A stretch of DNA of 64,000 nucleotides, from the NCBI RefSeq assembly GCF_000389635.1, contig NC_021182.1, positions 4,877,925-4,941,924 of the forward strand, read 5' to 3'. Shown here one piece after another: positions 27,290-36,638 of this stretch. Below the pieces are notes generated by a model that saw only the letters and a program-made list of their open reading frames with translations, had not been told where the DNA came from and did not search any database. Position numbers and translations under genes: made by a program. The stretch's first letter is position 1. Every line of letters begins with the position of its first letter. The DNA comes from Clostridium pasteurianum BC1 (GTDB lineage Bacteria; Bacillota; Clostridia; Clostridiales; Clostridiaceae).

Positions 27290-28147
27290 TTATCTATGCA
27301 CAACATTATTATTTAAATATTTAAATGGATCTACAGCCGTTCCATTTAATCTAACCTCAAAATGTATATGAGGTCCTGTGCTTCTACCCGTACTACCAGC
27401 CTTTCCTATTTCATCTCCAGTATTCACCTTATCTCCTTTGTTTACTTCAATCTTGCTGCAGTGAGCATAAACAGTCTCCAGCCCTCCAGCGTGCCTTAAT
27501 ATTATTACATTCCCATAACCTTCTTGTACTCCTACAAATTCGACCTCACCACTCATAGCAGCTCCTATTTTGGTCCCTAAAGGTACGGCTATATCTATAC
27601 CTTCGTGAATACCTGCTTCCACAGTTCCATCATTTAGTTTTACCTTTCTGTATCCAAAAAAGGAACTTATTCTACCATTGGCTGGTAATACAAGAAGTGC
27701 TGCCTGCTGTCTATTATTTCCTGCTACTTCATGAGAACTTACAGCTACTTCCTGACCTTTAATATTGTTAACTGATACTTTAGCAGCAGACTTTGTATTT
27801 CCTTTAACATTTGTTGGTGTCGGTTTGGATTCACTTTTAGCCTTTGCTTTATCTGAATTTGACACTTTAGTTATTTCTTTTACCTTAGATTCCTTCGCAG
27901 CTTCTATATTATCTTTAGGAATTTCTTTTTCATTTTTACTTGTACTCTTATTCTTATCATTTATATTCTTTGCACTACTATTCTTTTCAGTAGAAATATT
28001 ATTTGTTTTCTCTACCTGATTAAATGAAACATTAGTAGTATTTTCAAAGGCCATAGTCCTGCAATAACTAAATACACAAAAGCTAATAGTAGAAATTATA
28101 AGTATTAACCCCTTTACAACAGTTCTATGTTTATTTTTTAATTTCAA
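27290..28147 (-). CDS. Secreted M23-family peptidoglycan endopeptidase
   Basis: The 285-residue product has a signal peptide or membrane anchor (VVKGLILIISTISFCVFSYC, residues 10-29), a Lys/Asn/Ser-rich linker of about 110 residues (near 40-150), and a C-terminal LytM/M23 domain. The zinc ligands are visible in GIHEGIDIAVPLG and GPHIHFEVRLNGTAVDP. It should cut peptide bridges of peptidoglycan outside the cell. The start is a TTG with GGAGAG upstream. No LysM or SH3 domain is present, so the linker may pass through the wall. Confidence 0.9.
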   Translation of the reverse strand: MKLKNKHRTVVKGLILIISTISFCVFSYCRTMAFENTTNVSFNQVEKTNNISTEKNSSAKNINDKNKSTSKNEKEIPKDNIEAAKESKVKEITKVSNSDKAKAKSESKPTPTNVKGNTKSAAKVSVNNIKGQEVAVSSHEVAGNNRQQAALLVLPANGRISSFFGYRKVKLNDGTVEAGIHEGIDIAVPLGTKIGAAMSGEVEFVGVQEGYGNVIILRHAGGLETVYAHCSKIEVNKGDKVNTGDEIGKAGSTGRSTGPHIHFEVRLNGTAVDPFKYLNNNVVHR

Positions 28148-28555
28148 AGCAATCTCTCCTCTCGCATTAAGATATTATTGACATATTTTATAAAAAATAT
28201 AATATTTAAATATATTTTCACACTACATCTTTAAAATATTATATTTAAAAGTGAACTGCAAATAATTTTCCATTATGCAGTTTATATCATTCTCTACATA
28301 AATTTTTTACAACATATAATAGCCAATTTTTATCTCGTGTACTTCTTTTGTGAAATGGTATGACATTGAAATTTTTAGTAATTAATGGTTATAATTAGTA
28401 AAAACTTTATTATTGCTTTTAACTGTAGATTATAATATGATTGGTTTGTTAACATAATTTTTATGTTTAAATATTAAATTCGATTCAATATTTTGTTATA
28501 ATAAATATAAGTGATACTATATATTGTATAATTAATTTTGAAAGGCGGTGGTATT
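28148..28555. other. Divergent promoter region, M23 peptidase / dnaD-like
   Basis: No gene is seen. TTGAAA at 28366 and TATAAT at 28390, 18 bases apart, could be a plus-strand promoter for the replication pair; a second TATAAT lies at 28498. Confidence 0.45.
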
Positions 28556-29536
28556 GTGAGTACTTTTATGTTTAAAAACAAAGTAAATAACTATACGCCT
28601 ATAAGTAATGTATTTATAGATAAGTACATGCCTAAAGCAAGAGGCGAGTATGTAAAAGTATATCTTTTAGGAATAAAATATTGTATATCTGGAGAACCTG
28701 GTGTAAATTCCGCAATGTTTGCCGGAACTCTTCATCTTCTTGAAACAGATTTAATGAATGCCTGGAATTATTGGAACGATGAGGGTGTAGTAAGACTTGT
28801 TCCAATAGATAACTTAGGCAATTTTAATATAGACTTTTTGGATTTAGATGAACCTACTTTAGATAAAAATGAGAATATAGATTTATTAAAAGAACTGGAT
28901 AATAATTCTACTAAAGATATGCTTCAAGATATCGAAAATCTTGTTGCTAGACCACTTTCAACTAAAGAAATGAAAATGTATATCAGTTGGATAAATGACT
29001 TCAGTTTTCCACCTGAATTAATTCTTCTGCTCATTGAGTACTGTACATCTAAAGGTAAAACCGACTATAGATATATAGAAAGAATTGCCATATCCTGGCA
29101 TGATGCTAAAATTAATACTATAGAAAATGCACAAACTTATATAAAAAAGCATGAAGACAAATGGATAAAAATAAGAAAAATATTATCTTATCTAGGAATT
29201 AAAGATGCAGAAATTATGAAACCTCAACAACAAATATTGGAAAAGTGGATAAATTCATATAAATTTTCTTTAGATGTTATTTATAGAGCTTGTGACATCA
29301 CTTTTTCGCGAATAAACAAAGCAGATTTTAAATATATAGATGCTATTTTAAGTAATTGGTTTAAAGATGGAATTAAAACTATTGAAGATATAGATACCAA
29401 AGATTTTAAGAAAACTAAATTTAAAAAATCAGCTTCAAATTCAGGACCAAAAACTAATTTCAATAATTATGAACAAAGGTCCTATGATTATGACGAACTT
29501 GAAAAGAAATTATTAGGATGGGATAAGAATGATTAG
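28556..29536 (+). CDS. DnaD-like replication initiation protein
   Basis: The 326-residue protein has an N-terminal winged-helix-like part (YVKVYLLGIKYCISGEP) and two copies of the DnaD/DnaB_2 module: ISWINDFSFPPELILLLIEY near 142 and LEKWINSYKFSLDVIYRACD near 232. Each ends in a W-containing helix (ISWHDAK, LSNWFKDGIKT). Such proteins help load the replicative helicase at the origin or restart sites. The GTG at 28556 has GGCGGTGG four bases upstream. Its end overlaps the next gene, a DnaI-like ATPase, by eight bases, which supports coupling and a joint role. Confidence 0.85.
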   Translation: MSTFMFKNKVNNYTPISNVFIDKYMPKARGEYVKVYLLGIKYCISGEPGVNSAMFAGTLHLLETDLMNAWNYWNDEGVVRLVPIDNLGNFNIDFLDLDEPTLDKNENIDLLKELDNNSTKDMLQDIENLVARPLSTKEMKMYISWINDFSFPPELILLLIEYCTSKGKTDYRYIERIAISWHDAKINTIENAQTYIKKHEDKWIKIRKILSYLGIKDAEIMKPQQQILEKWINSYKFSLDVIYRACDITFSRINKADFKYIDAILSNWFKDGIKTIEDIDTKDFKKTKFKKSASNSGPKTNFNNYEQRSYDYDELEKKLLGWDKND

Positions 29537-30512
29537 AGGATATAAGGAAGAAATAGCTAAAATCTATTCTCGTATACAAGAAAATGAAGATGCAGCATTA
29601 AAAAAAAGGAAATTGGAAATTTCAGAAAAACTTCCGGATGTTTCAAATATAGAACGTCAGATAGCTACACTTTGCATAAATTTATCAGTTATATCTTTTA
29701 AAGATGTAGATAATAGAGAACAACATCTAAAAGAACTTAGAGAAAAAATTACAGATCTCAGAATAAAAAAGTCTGAGCTTCTGGCATCCAACGGTTATCC
29801 TATAGATTACGTTTCTCGCCGTTATAAATGCAACAAATGCAAGGATACAGGTTATATTGGATCTACAAGATGCGTTTGTTATAAGCAAAAGCTTGTTAAA
29901 CTATATTATAAAGATTCTCATTTGGATCTTATATTAAAAGATAATAATTTTGAACATTTCAATATAAATTATTATTCCTCCAGCAGAACAGGTGAAGAAC
30001 CAAAAAGTCCACGAAAAAATATAGAAGAAAAAATAATACCATTTATTATGGATTACATAAAAAATTTTTCAGCTTCAAATACTAATTTACTTTTTTATGG
30101 CAATTCCGGTACTGGTAAGACATTTTTATCTAATTGTATTGCCAAAGATTTATTAGATAGAGGCTTTTTGGTTATTTATCGAACTGCTGATGATCTCATT
30201 CAGGAACTAAAGCAAATTAAATTTGAAAATAATTCTACTCTAGAAGACTTACTGTTAAATTGTGATCTATTGATATTGGATGATTTAGGTACAGAACAAA
30301 TAACAGACTTTTCCTCTACAGAATTGTTCAATCTTTTAAATAAAAGACTATTAATAAATAAAAAAATGCTTATTTCTTCTAATTATTCTTTAGAGAAACT
30401 TTCTAGGACATATTCAGAGAGAATTACGTCGAGATTATTCGGTAATTTCAATCTTTTTAAATTTTATGGTGAAGATATAAGAGTGAAAATTAATTTTTCA
30501 AAACAAAGATAA
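29529..30512 (+). CDS. DnaI/DnaC-like helicase loader ATPase
   Basis: The 327-residue product is an AAA+ helicase loader. An N-terminal coiled-coil part is followed by a zinc cluster, YKCNKCKDTGYIGSTRCVC (about 98-117), then an AAA+ domain with Walker A YGNSGTGKT near 192, Walker B LLILDDLGTE near 252 and sensor 1 LISSNYSLEKL near 284. The C-terminal RITSRLFGNFNLFKFYGEDIR is typical of DnaC/DnaI. It overlaps the DnaD-like gene. The two together should load the replicative helicase. Confidence 0.9.
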   Translation: MIRGYKEEIAKIYSRIQENEDAALKKRKLEISEKLPDVSNIERQIATLCINLSVISFKDVDNREQHLKELREKITDLRIKKSELLASNGYPIDYVSRRYKCNKCKDTGYIGSTRCVCYKQKLVKLYYKDSHLDLILKDNNFEHFNINYYSSSRTGEEPKSPRKNIEEKIIPFIMDYIKNFSASNTNLLFYGNSGTGKTFLSNCIAKDLLDRGFLVIYRTADDLIQELKQIKFENNSTLEDLLLNCDLLILDDLGTEQITDFSSTELFNLLNKRLLINKKMLISSNYSLEKLSRTYSERITSRLFGNFNLFKFYGEDIRVKINFSKQR

Positions 30513-30613
30513 TATCCCAATAGTATATTTATTTCAATTAGCAATTGTAAAAAAAGACGAAGTAACTATAAGGTTAGTTAAGATAATACATGATAATTTT
30601 TGAGCATTGACAA

Positions 30614-30773
30614 GTGAAAGCTTTTCACCCGGCTTACGCGGTGAAAAAGTGAAAGATTGCCGCTGAAGTGTCAAGGTGAAAGATTTAATCTTGGCTTCGC
30701 CTCGATTAAAAGTGAAAGAATTCACGTGGTGAATAGTGAAGGATGCTTTTTCTCCGATGTGCTGTGAAAAAGC
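30614..30773 (+). repeat. GTGAAAG-spaced hairpin array, plus orientation
   Basis: The heptamer GTGAARG occurs at 30614, 30649, 30676, 30712 and 30736. After most of these comes a different short hairpin whose right arm runs into the next heptamer: CTTTTCACC/GGTGAAAAAG, TTTAATC/GATTAAA, ATTCAC/GTGAAT and GCTTTTTC/GAAAAAGC. The stems differ while the heptamer is kept. This follows the DnaI-like gene and is not a CRISPR array. Confidence 0.7.
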
Positions 30774-30827
30774 TTTGTAACTAAAAATTTAATTATTATG
30801 AAAGGCTAATTATTTTTTATTTTAAAA

Positions 30828-30922
30828 TTTTTTCGTAGAGAAAGGTCGAAAAAATATCCTTCACTTTTGGCTTTAGCCAAATCTATCACTTTTAACTAGC
30901 GAAGCCACGTTAAAGATTTCAC
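30828..30922 (-). repeat. GTGAAAG-spaced hairpin array, minus orientation
   Basis: On the minus strand the heptamer recurs as GTGAAAT (30922), GTGATAG (30889) and GTGAAGG (30864), each followed by a hairpin: TTTAAC/GTTAAA, TTTGGC/GCCAAA and TTTTTTCG/CGAAAAAA. It faces the plus-strand array across an AT-rich centre; GTGAAGGAT and ATCCTTCAC are matching inner ends. Confidence 0.65.
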
Positions 30923-31077
30923 TGCTTAATGAACAAACCCTCAAGTTAGTTCGCAACTTTCTTAAATTATTAGTTAAACCACTCTTCTAAATAACTCCAA
31001 TGTTCCTTATTCTATATGATGATTTTTCCATGTAAGTTCTAATTATTTGTTTTTTACTTTAATCTCTTTATATAACA

Positions 31078-31109
31078 AAAAAACTCCTTAGAAATAATCT
31101 AAGAAGTTT
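31078..31109 (-). terminator. Terminator of the tRNA operon
   Basis: On the minus strand AAACTTCTTAGA pairs with TCTAAGGAGTTT (one mismatch), followed by a run of T, directly after tRNA-Thr. Confidence 0.85.
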
Positions 31110-31185
<76 letters not shown>

Positions 31186-31194
31186 TTAAAAATA

Positions 31195-31271
31195 TGGCGA
31201 CCTGGAAGGGGATCGAACCCTCGACCTCTGGCGTGACAGGCCAGCACTCTAACCAGCTGAGCTACCAGGCC
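31195..31271 (-). tRNA. tRNA-Asp (GTC)
   Basis: The 77-base gene has an encoded CCA. The anticodon arm CTGGC-CTGTCAC-GCCAG gives anticodon GTC; the T-arm is GAGGGTTCGATCCCCTT. Confidence 0.97.
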
Positions 31272-31279
31272 ATATTTTG

Positions 31280-31355
31280 TGGTGGGCATTACAGGGCTCG
31301 AACCTGTGACCCTCTGCTTGTAAGGCAGATGCTCTCCCAGCTGAGCTAAACGCCC
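31280..31355 (-). tRNA. tRNA-Val (TAC)
   Basis: The 76-base gene has an encoded CCA. The anticodon arm TCTGC-CTTACAA-GCAGA gives anticodon TAC; acceptor strand GGGCG begins at 31355. Confidence 0.97.
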
Positions 31356-31361
31356 ACAAAA

Positions 31362-31436
31362 TGGTGACCCCTACGGGACTTGAACCCATGATACCACCGT
31401 GAAAGGGTGGTGTCTTAACCGCTTGACCAAGGGGCC
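31362..31436 (-). tRNA. tRNA-Glu (TTC)
   Basis: The 75-base gene has an encoded CCA. The anticodon arm CCACC-CTTTCAC-GGTGG gives anticodon TTC. It is the first gene of the Glu-Val-Asp-Thr operon. Confidence 0.97.
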
Positions 31437-31478
31437 TTATTAAATTTTATTGCCAGATCTCGCGACCCAACAATAAAT

Positions 31479-31507
31479 ATGATACAAAAAAAACCGTTTA
31501 ATGTCAA
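31479..31507 (-). promoter_or_regulatory. Promoter of the tRNA operon
   Basis: On the minus strand TTGACA (31507-31502), a 17-base spacer and TATCAT (31484-31479) lie about 40 bases upstream of tRNA-Glu. Confidence 0.7.
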
Positions 31508-31705
31508 CATAAATTTTCGTATTTTTTAATATTTCTTAAAATAATAAAAATAAAATGTCATATATTATCTCAATATATCAATGACTTCCAAATTTATCAA
31601 AGCAGTTTCTTCTAGGTTTCTTATATTCTTGAATTCATCCTTAATGTACTCATAATCCTATACCTTCTGATACATCTTATCTTGAAATATATTGCTATCA
31701 ACTAT

Positions 31706-32086
31706 CTAATTATTTAACTTACGTGAAAGTTCTACTAATGCGCAGCCTTCTATTGCTGCAATACCATTTTTTCTACAATAATCTAATATTTCATTACTTC
31801 CCGCACCTGGCTGGATGAGTATCTTATCTATATTTAAATCTCTTACTTCTTTCAGCATTCCAATACCCATTACAGGATTTATACATAAATCTACAACATC
31901 TATTTTATAATTAACATCTTTTAGATTTATATATACATCTTCCGATTTGCCTCTAGGATTAACACCAGATGCATTATATCCCTTCTGTTTTAATTCTTGT
32001 AATATTTTATAAGCATACTTTATGCTATTTGAAACATCGCCCACTACAACCCAATTCTTATATTTCATTAATTCCTCAGCTTTCAT
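31706..32086 (-). CDS. CoA-binding domain protein (YccU-like)
   Basis: The 126-residue protein is a single Rossmann-like CoA-binding domain: NWVVVGDVSNSIKYAYKIL near residue 11, YNASGVNPRGKSEDVY, KIDVVDLCINPVMG and ILIQPGAGSNEILDYCRKNG. It resembles the CoA-binding half of succinyl-CoA synthetase alpha but has no catalytic partner domain. Such small proteins may bind CoA or its thioesters, or nucleotides; the role is unknown. AGGAGG precedes the ATG. A dispersed repeat lies just upstream. Confidence 0.85.
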   Translation of the reverse strand: MKAEELMKYKNWVVVGDVSNSIKYAYKILQELKQKGYNASGVNPRGKSEDVYINLKDVNYKIDVVDLCINPVMGIGMLKEVRDLNIDKILIQPGAGSNEILDYCRKNGIAAIEGCALVELSRKLNN

Positions 32087-32127
32087 AAATATCAGCCCTC
32101 CTAATATACAATTGTAACCATGCTATC

Positions 32128-32217
32128 TTATCCGATGACTATCCCCTCTAATACTCCCATCACTTTCCTTCAAAGTGGGAGTAAAGAGTGGCTACGTCCC
32201 TGGATAACGATTTACCC
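32128..32217 (+). repeat. Dispersed structured repeat, copy 4
   Basis: TTATCCGATGACTATCCCC at the left and GGCTACGTCCCTGGATAA at the right form the outer stems; the inner hairpin is ACTCCC..ACTTT with AAAGT..GGGAGT. This is the most compact copy and shows the fold best. Confidence 0.75.
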
Positions 32218-32234
32218 TAAAGGACAACGATTTA

Positions 32235-32308
32235 TAAGTATCAAAAATACTGATACTTAGAACTCTGTTAGTAAGTATCATAAATACCGATACTTAGAAA
32301 TCTGTTTA
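32235..32308. repeat. 37-bp tandem duplication
   Basis: Two adjacent 37-bp units (32235-32271 and 32272-32308), each containing the inverted repeat AAGTATC/GATACTT and ending ATCTGTTA or similar. About five positions differ. The rest of the 32.3-32.5 kb gap is plain AT-rich DNA. Confidence 0.8.
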
Positions 32309-32538
32309 TAAAAAACTGTAATTATTGTAAGCTAAATTACAAATTATTTATTTAGTATTATTATAAGCTAAACAAATATAAATATCCTTATAACATTTAA
32401 GCATCTACAATTTGTAATATACAATTTATAAATTGTATATTCATAGCTTTTTGTATAAATATTTAATTTATAAATACTCTGTAGCTTATATTATTTTGCC
32501 AAAAAATTTTTTGTATATCTTCAAATTACGAATTTAAG

Positions 32539-33774
32539 TTAAGTATCTGCTGCGCTCTTTCCTGCAATATATCCTGAACTCCAGGCCCACTGAAGATTAA
32601 AACCTCCACAATCACCATCTACGTCCAATATTTCTCCACAAAAATATAAATTATCTATAATTTTTGATTTCATAGTTTCAGTTTCCACGTATTTAGTATC
32701 AACTCCTCCAGCAGTAACTTGAGCATTAGAAAAGGAATTTGTATCTATAACCTGAAAAGTCCAGTTTTTTAGAAAATTATAAATATTTTTCTTTTCTTTC
32801 CAACTTAATTCTAAACAGAGCTTATGCATGTTATCTAATTCAGCTTCCTTTAAAATTATAGGAATCATTTTCTTATTAATAATTCCTATAAGTGAATTAA
32901 ACACAGTTCTATAGCTAAATATTCCCCAATGATTTTCTAAAAAATCTATAAGCTCCTTCATTTTATATTGAGGCATCATATCAATTCGTATATCTGCATT
33001 CTTTCCCTGCTGAAGGGCTTTTGCTGCAATGCTACTTAGTTGCAATATAGGTGGCCCCGATATGCCATAGTCAGTAAATAGAATTTCTCCAAATTCTCTT
33101 CTTTTTACTTCTCCCTTTACTAATACTTCACAGTATCCATTAAATTTAATGCCAGATAATGCCTTTAGATTTTTATATTTAAGCTTTAATTGTACCAGGG
33201 CTGGAATAGGATTAATTATCATATGTCCAAAAGATTTTGCAATAAAATAACCAATGCCGTCCGATCCTGTTTTAGGTGCAGCCTTTCCACCAGTAGCCAG
33301 TATTAATTTATTACACTGAAAACTTTCTTCTTTATCATCTGTGGAAATATGAAATTCTGAGTTCTTTATTTTAATATCTTTAACCTTGTTATTTAAATAT
33401 ACAGGTATACCTCGTTCCTCTAGTGCCAGTCTAATTGTATCTAAAACTGAAGATGCCTGAAGAGACATGGGATACATTTTACCCTCATCTAAGAGCGTAA
33501 GATGTAATCCTATGGAATTAAAAAACAATTCTGAATTCCTATAGTCAAAATTATTTAGAGCAAAGTTAAAAAAGCCATCATTATTGCTATGATATCTTGA
33601 ATAATCAATACACCTATTAGTTATGTTGCATCTTCCATTTCCTGTAGTCAGCAACTTTTTCCCTATTCTATCATTTCGTTCTAAAATTGCCACATCTTTT
33701 CCTAGGTCTTTAGCAGTAATCGCTGCCATAATTCCAGAAGCACCACCACCAACTATAATAATATCATGTTTCAA
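32539..33774 (-). CDS. BaiN/HI0933-family flavoprotein
   Basis: This 411-residue FAD/NAD(P)-dependent oxidoreductase begins with a dinucleotide fold (IIIVGGGASGIMAAITAKDLG) and the family motif GKKLLTTGNGRCNITN near 37-52, then LILATGGKAAPKTGSDGIGY near 155, and ends with the FAD contact YFCGEILDVDGDCGGFNLQW. From memory, BaiN of bile-acid-converting clostridia is a member, but most members have no known substrate. The start is TTG at 33774 with GGGAG upstream. It stands alone. Confidence 0.88.
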   Translation of the reverse strand: MKHDIIIVGGGASGIMAAITAKDLGKDVAILERNDRIGKKLLTTGNGRCNITNRCIDYSRYHSNNDGFFNFALNNFDYRNSELFFNSIGLHLTLLDEGKMYPMSLQASSVLDTIRLALEERGIPVYLNNKVKDIKIKNSEFHISTDDKEESFQCNKLILATGGKAAPKTGSDGIGYFIAKSFGHMIINPIPALVQLKLKYKNLKALSGIKFNGYCEVLVKGEVKRREFGEILFTDYGISGPPILQLSSIAAKALQQGKNADIRIDMMPQYKMKELIDFLENHWGIFSYRTVFNSLIGIINKKMIPIILKEAELDNMHKLCLELSWKEKKNIYNFLKNWTFQVIDTNSFSNAQVTAGGVDTKYVETETMKSKIIDNLYFCGEILDVDGDCGGFNLQWAWSSGYIAGKSAADT

Positions 33775-34032
33775 AATTCTTTCTCTCCCTTTGTCATTTC
33801 AAATCCATAACTTCTAATCTACTCTTTGTACAATGAATATTGTAATATAGGTTGCAATTAGAATCATACTTCAATTGATAATAGGTAGTGAATAATATTT
33901 AAATAAAATACTATTTTATTAGTGAAGATAACTTATTACAACATATATACTTATATTTTAAAATTTTTATATTATTTTCTAAATTAAAAATTAAAAATTT
34001 TAGATATAATCCTTGGTTATAATCTATATTTT

Positions 34033-34779
34033 CTATTTACTCCATACAGTTTTTACCAAATTCAATCTTTCACCATTAGAATTTAAAAGAGAATTATAGA
34101 CTATATATCCATTATCAATTTCTATAGTTTCTCCCAAAACTTTAACAGCCTCTCCATAAGCAGTCTCTTTATCATAGTCTATTCTTAATTGCTTTAACTT
34201 ATAGTTATTAATTATTTCTTTTGGAATTGTTTCTAATGCCCAGGATACATACTTAACATTATTTACATGCTTATTTGTATCTATATCACTATATCTGACA
34301 AAAAAAGTTTTTTCATCAGTAATATTAGTAGGTTCCTTTAGTTTTTCAAACTCAATTGGAGTATTATCCTTTTCAGTAAGCCCAAATCTTTCTATTATTT
34401 CCCCTTGTATTTTACAAGGCCTTCTTCTCTTCATATTTATCATAAACCACAATGAATTAGCTGTAACTATTATTTCTCCTAAAGAATTTATAATTTCAAA
34501 TTTTCTATAAGCATAAAACCGCCTCACTGAATGTGCCCAAGTTCGTATCCTTAATTCTTCACCAAGCCTAGCATATTTACTTATACTTATATCCCATTTA
34601 TACACAACCCAAGCTATATTGTTTTCCAAGAGATATTCTATCCCCATGCCTAAGCTTTCAGAATGATTTAGTGATAAATCTTCAAAATAATTTACAAAAG
34701 TTGCAATAAAGGCCCTTCCATTTCTATCTGCTTCATAATGACGAACTTTATAAGATTCTTCATAAAATATATTTTTCAC
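34033..34779 (-). CDS. Acyl-ACP thioesterase
   Basis: The 248-residue enzyme has the double hot-dog fold of the FatA/FatB/bacterial acyl-ACP thioesterase family. ESYKVRHYEADRNGRAFIAT near the N-terminus and VRYSDIDTNKHVNNVKYVSW near residue 170 are the family blocks; the Asn and His of the latter are active-site candidates. It hydrolyses acyl-ACP to free fatty acid. The GTG at 34779 has GGGGGG eight bases upstream. It is unlinked to the fatty-acid operon but would draw on its product. Confidence 0.88.
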   Translation of the reverse strand: MKNIFYEESYKVRHYEADRNGRAFIATFVNYFEDLSLNHSESLGMGIEYLLENNIAWVVYKWDISISKYARLGEELRIRTWAHSVRRFYAYRKFEIINSLGEIIVTANSLWFMINMKRRRPCKIQGEIIERFGLTEKDNTPIEFEKLKEPTNITDEKTFFVRYSDIDTNKHVNNVKYVSWALETIPKEIINNYKLKQLRIDYDKETAYGEAVKVLGETIEIDNGYIVYNSLLNSNGERLNLVKTVWSK

Positions 34780-34964
34780 ATTATTTACCCCCCACAAAAT
34801 AAATTGAAAATGCTGCAGATAATTTATATCAAAATAAATTGAAGATTTGTAACATTTTATACTTATATTATAAGCCTACATCAACACAGAATATATAGTC
34901 CAAAACCAGTATACTGGATAATTATTGTAAAAAATACACTAAATCTAGAAATAATTAAAAATAA

Positions 34965-34991
34965 GCACTGAATTTAAGATAAACTCAGCGC
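34965..34991 (-). terminator. Terminator after the DUF1858 gene
   Basis: On the minus strand GCGCTGAGTTTA pairs with TAAATTCAGTGC (wobbles allowed) around TCT, followed by TTATTTTTAATTATTT. Confidence 0.65.
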
Positions 34992-35021
34992 CTATATCAT
35001 CTAAAATTTATGTTTATAAAT

Positions 35022-35207
35022 TTATTTGTTTAATGCTAATAATAAATCATCTAAATCTAACGCATGAACTAATGCAGCTTGTTCTAATGTTTCTCCTTGA
35101 GATGATGGACATCCTATACAGCCCATACCAAAACTCATTAATACCTGTGCCTTTTCAGGATAAGTTCTTACTACTTCGCCTATAGTTGTATCTTTATTAA
35201 TTTCCAT
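35022..35207 (-). CDS. DUF1858-domain protein
   Basis: The 61-residue protein MEINKDTTIGEVVRTYPEKA... carries the DUF1858 pattern, with GMGCIGCPSSQGETLEQAA in the middle. The CxxC is conserved in the family and may bind a metal or cluster. The ATG at 35207 has GAGAGG eight bases upstream. The same small domain seems to be fused to the ABC ATPase at 169-1203. The function is unknown. Confidence 0.82.
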   Translation of the reverse strand: MEINKDTTIGEVVRTYPEKAQVLMSFGMGCIGCPSSQGETLEQAALVHALDLDDLLLALNK

Positions 35208-35318
35208 AATACATACCTCTCTTCTCATATATAATTAGTATTCTTATTATAACATATTTAATATACTAATAAAGTACATTCTTATTAGTATTAATTATAA
35301 TATATAAATATTATACAA

Positions 35319-36614
<1,296 letters not shown>

Positions 36615-36638
36615 TCACTTTCCCCTTGGGTTAAATAT

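Noticed and set aside
30614-30922. CRISPR array reading of the heptamer-spaced hairpins
   Set aside because: The repeated unit is only seven bases, the intervals vary from 24 to 36, the spacers are self-complementary, and no cas gene is present.
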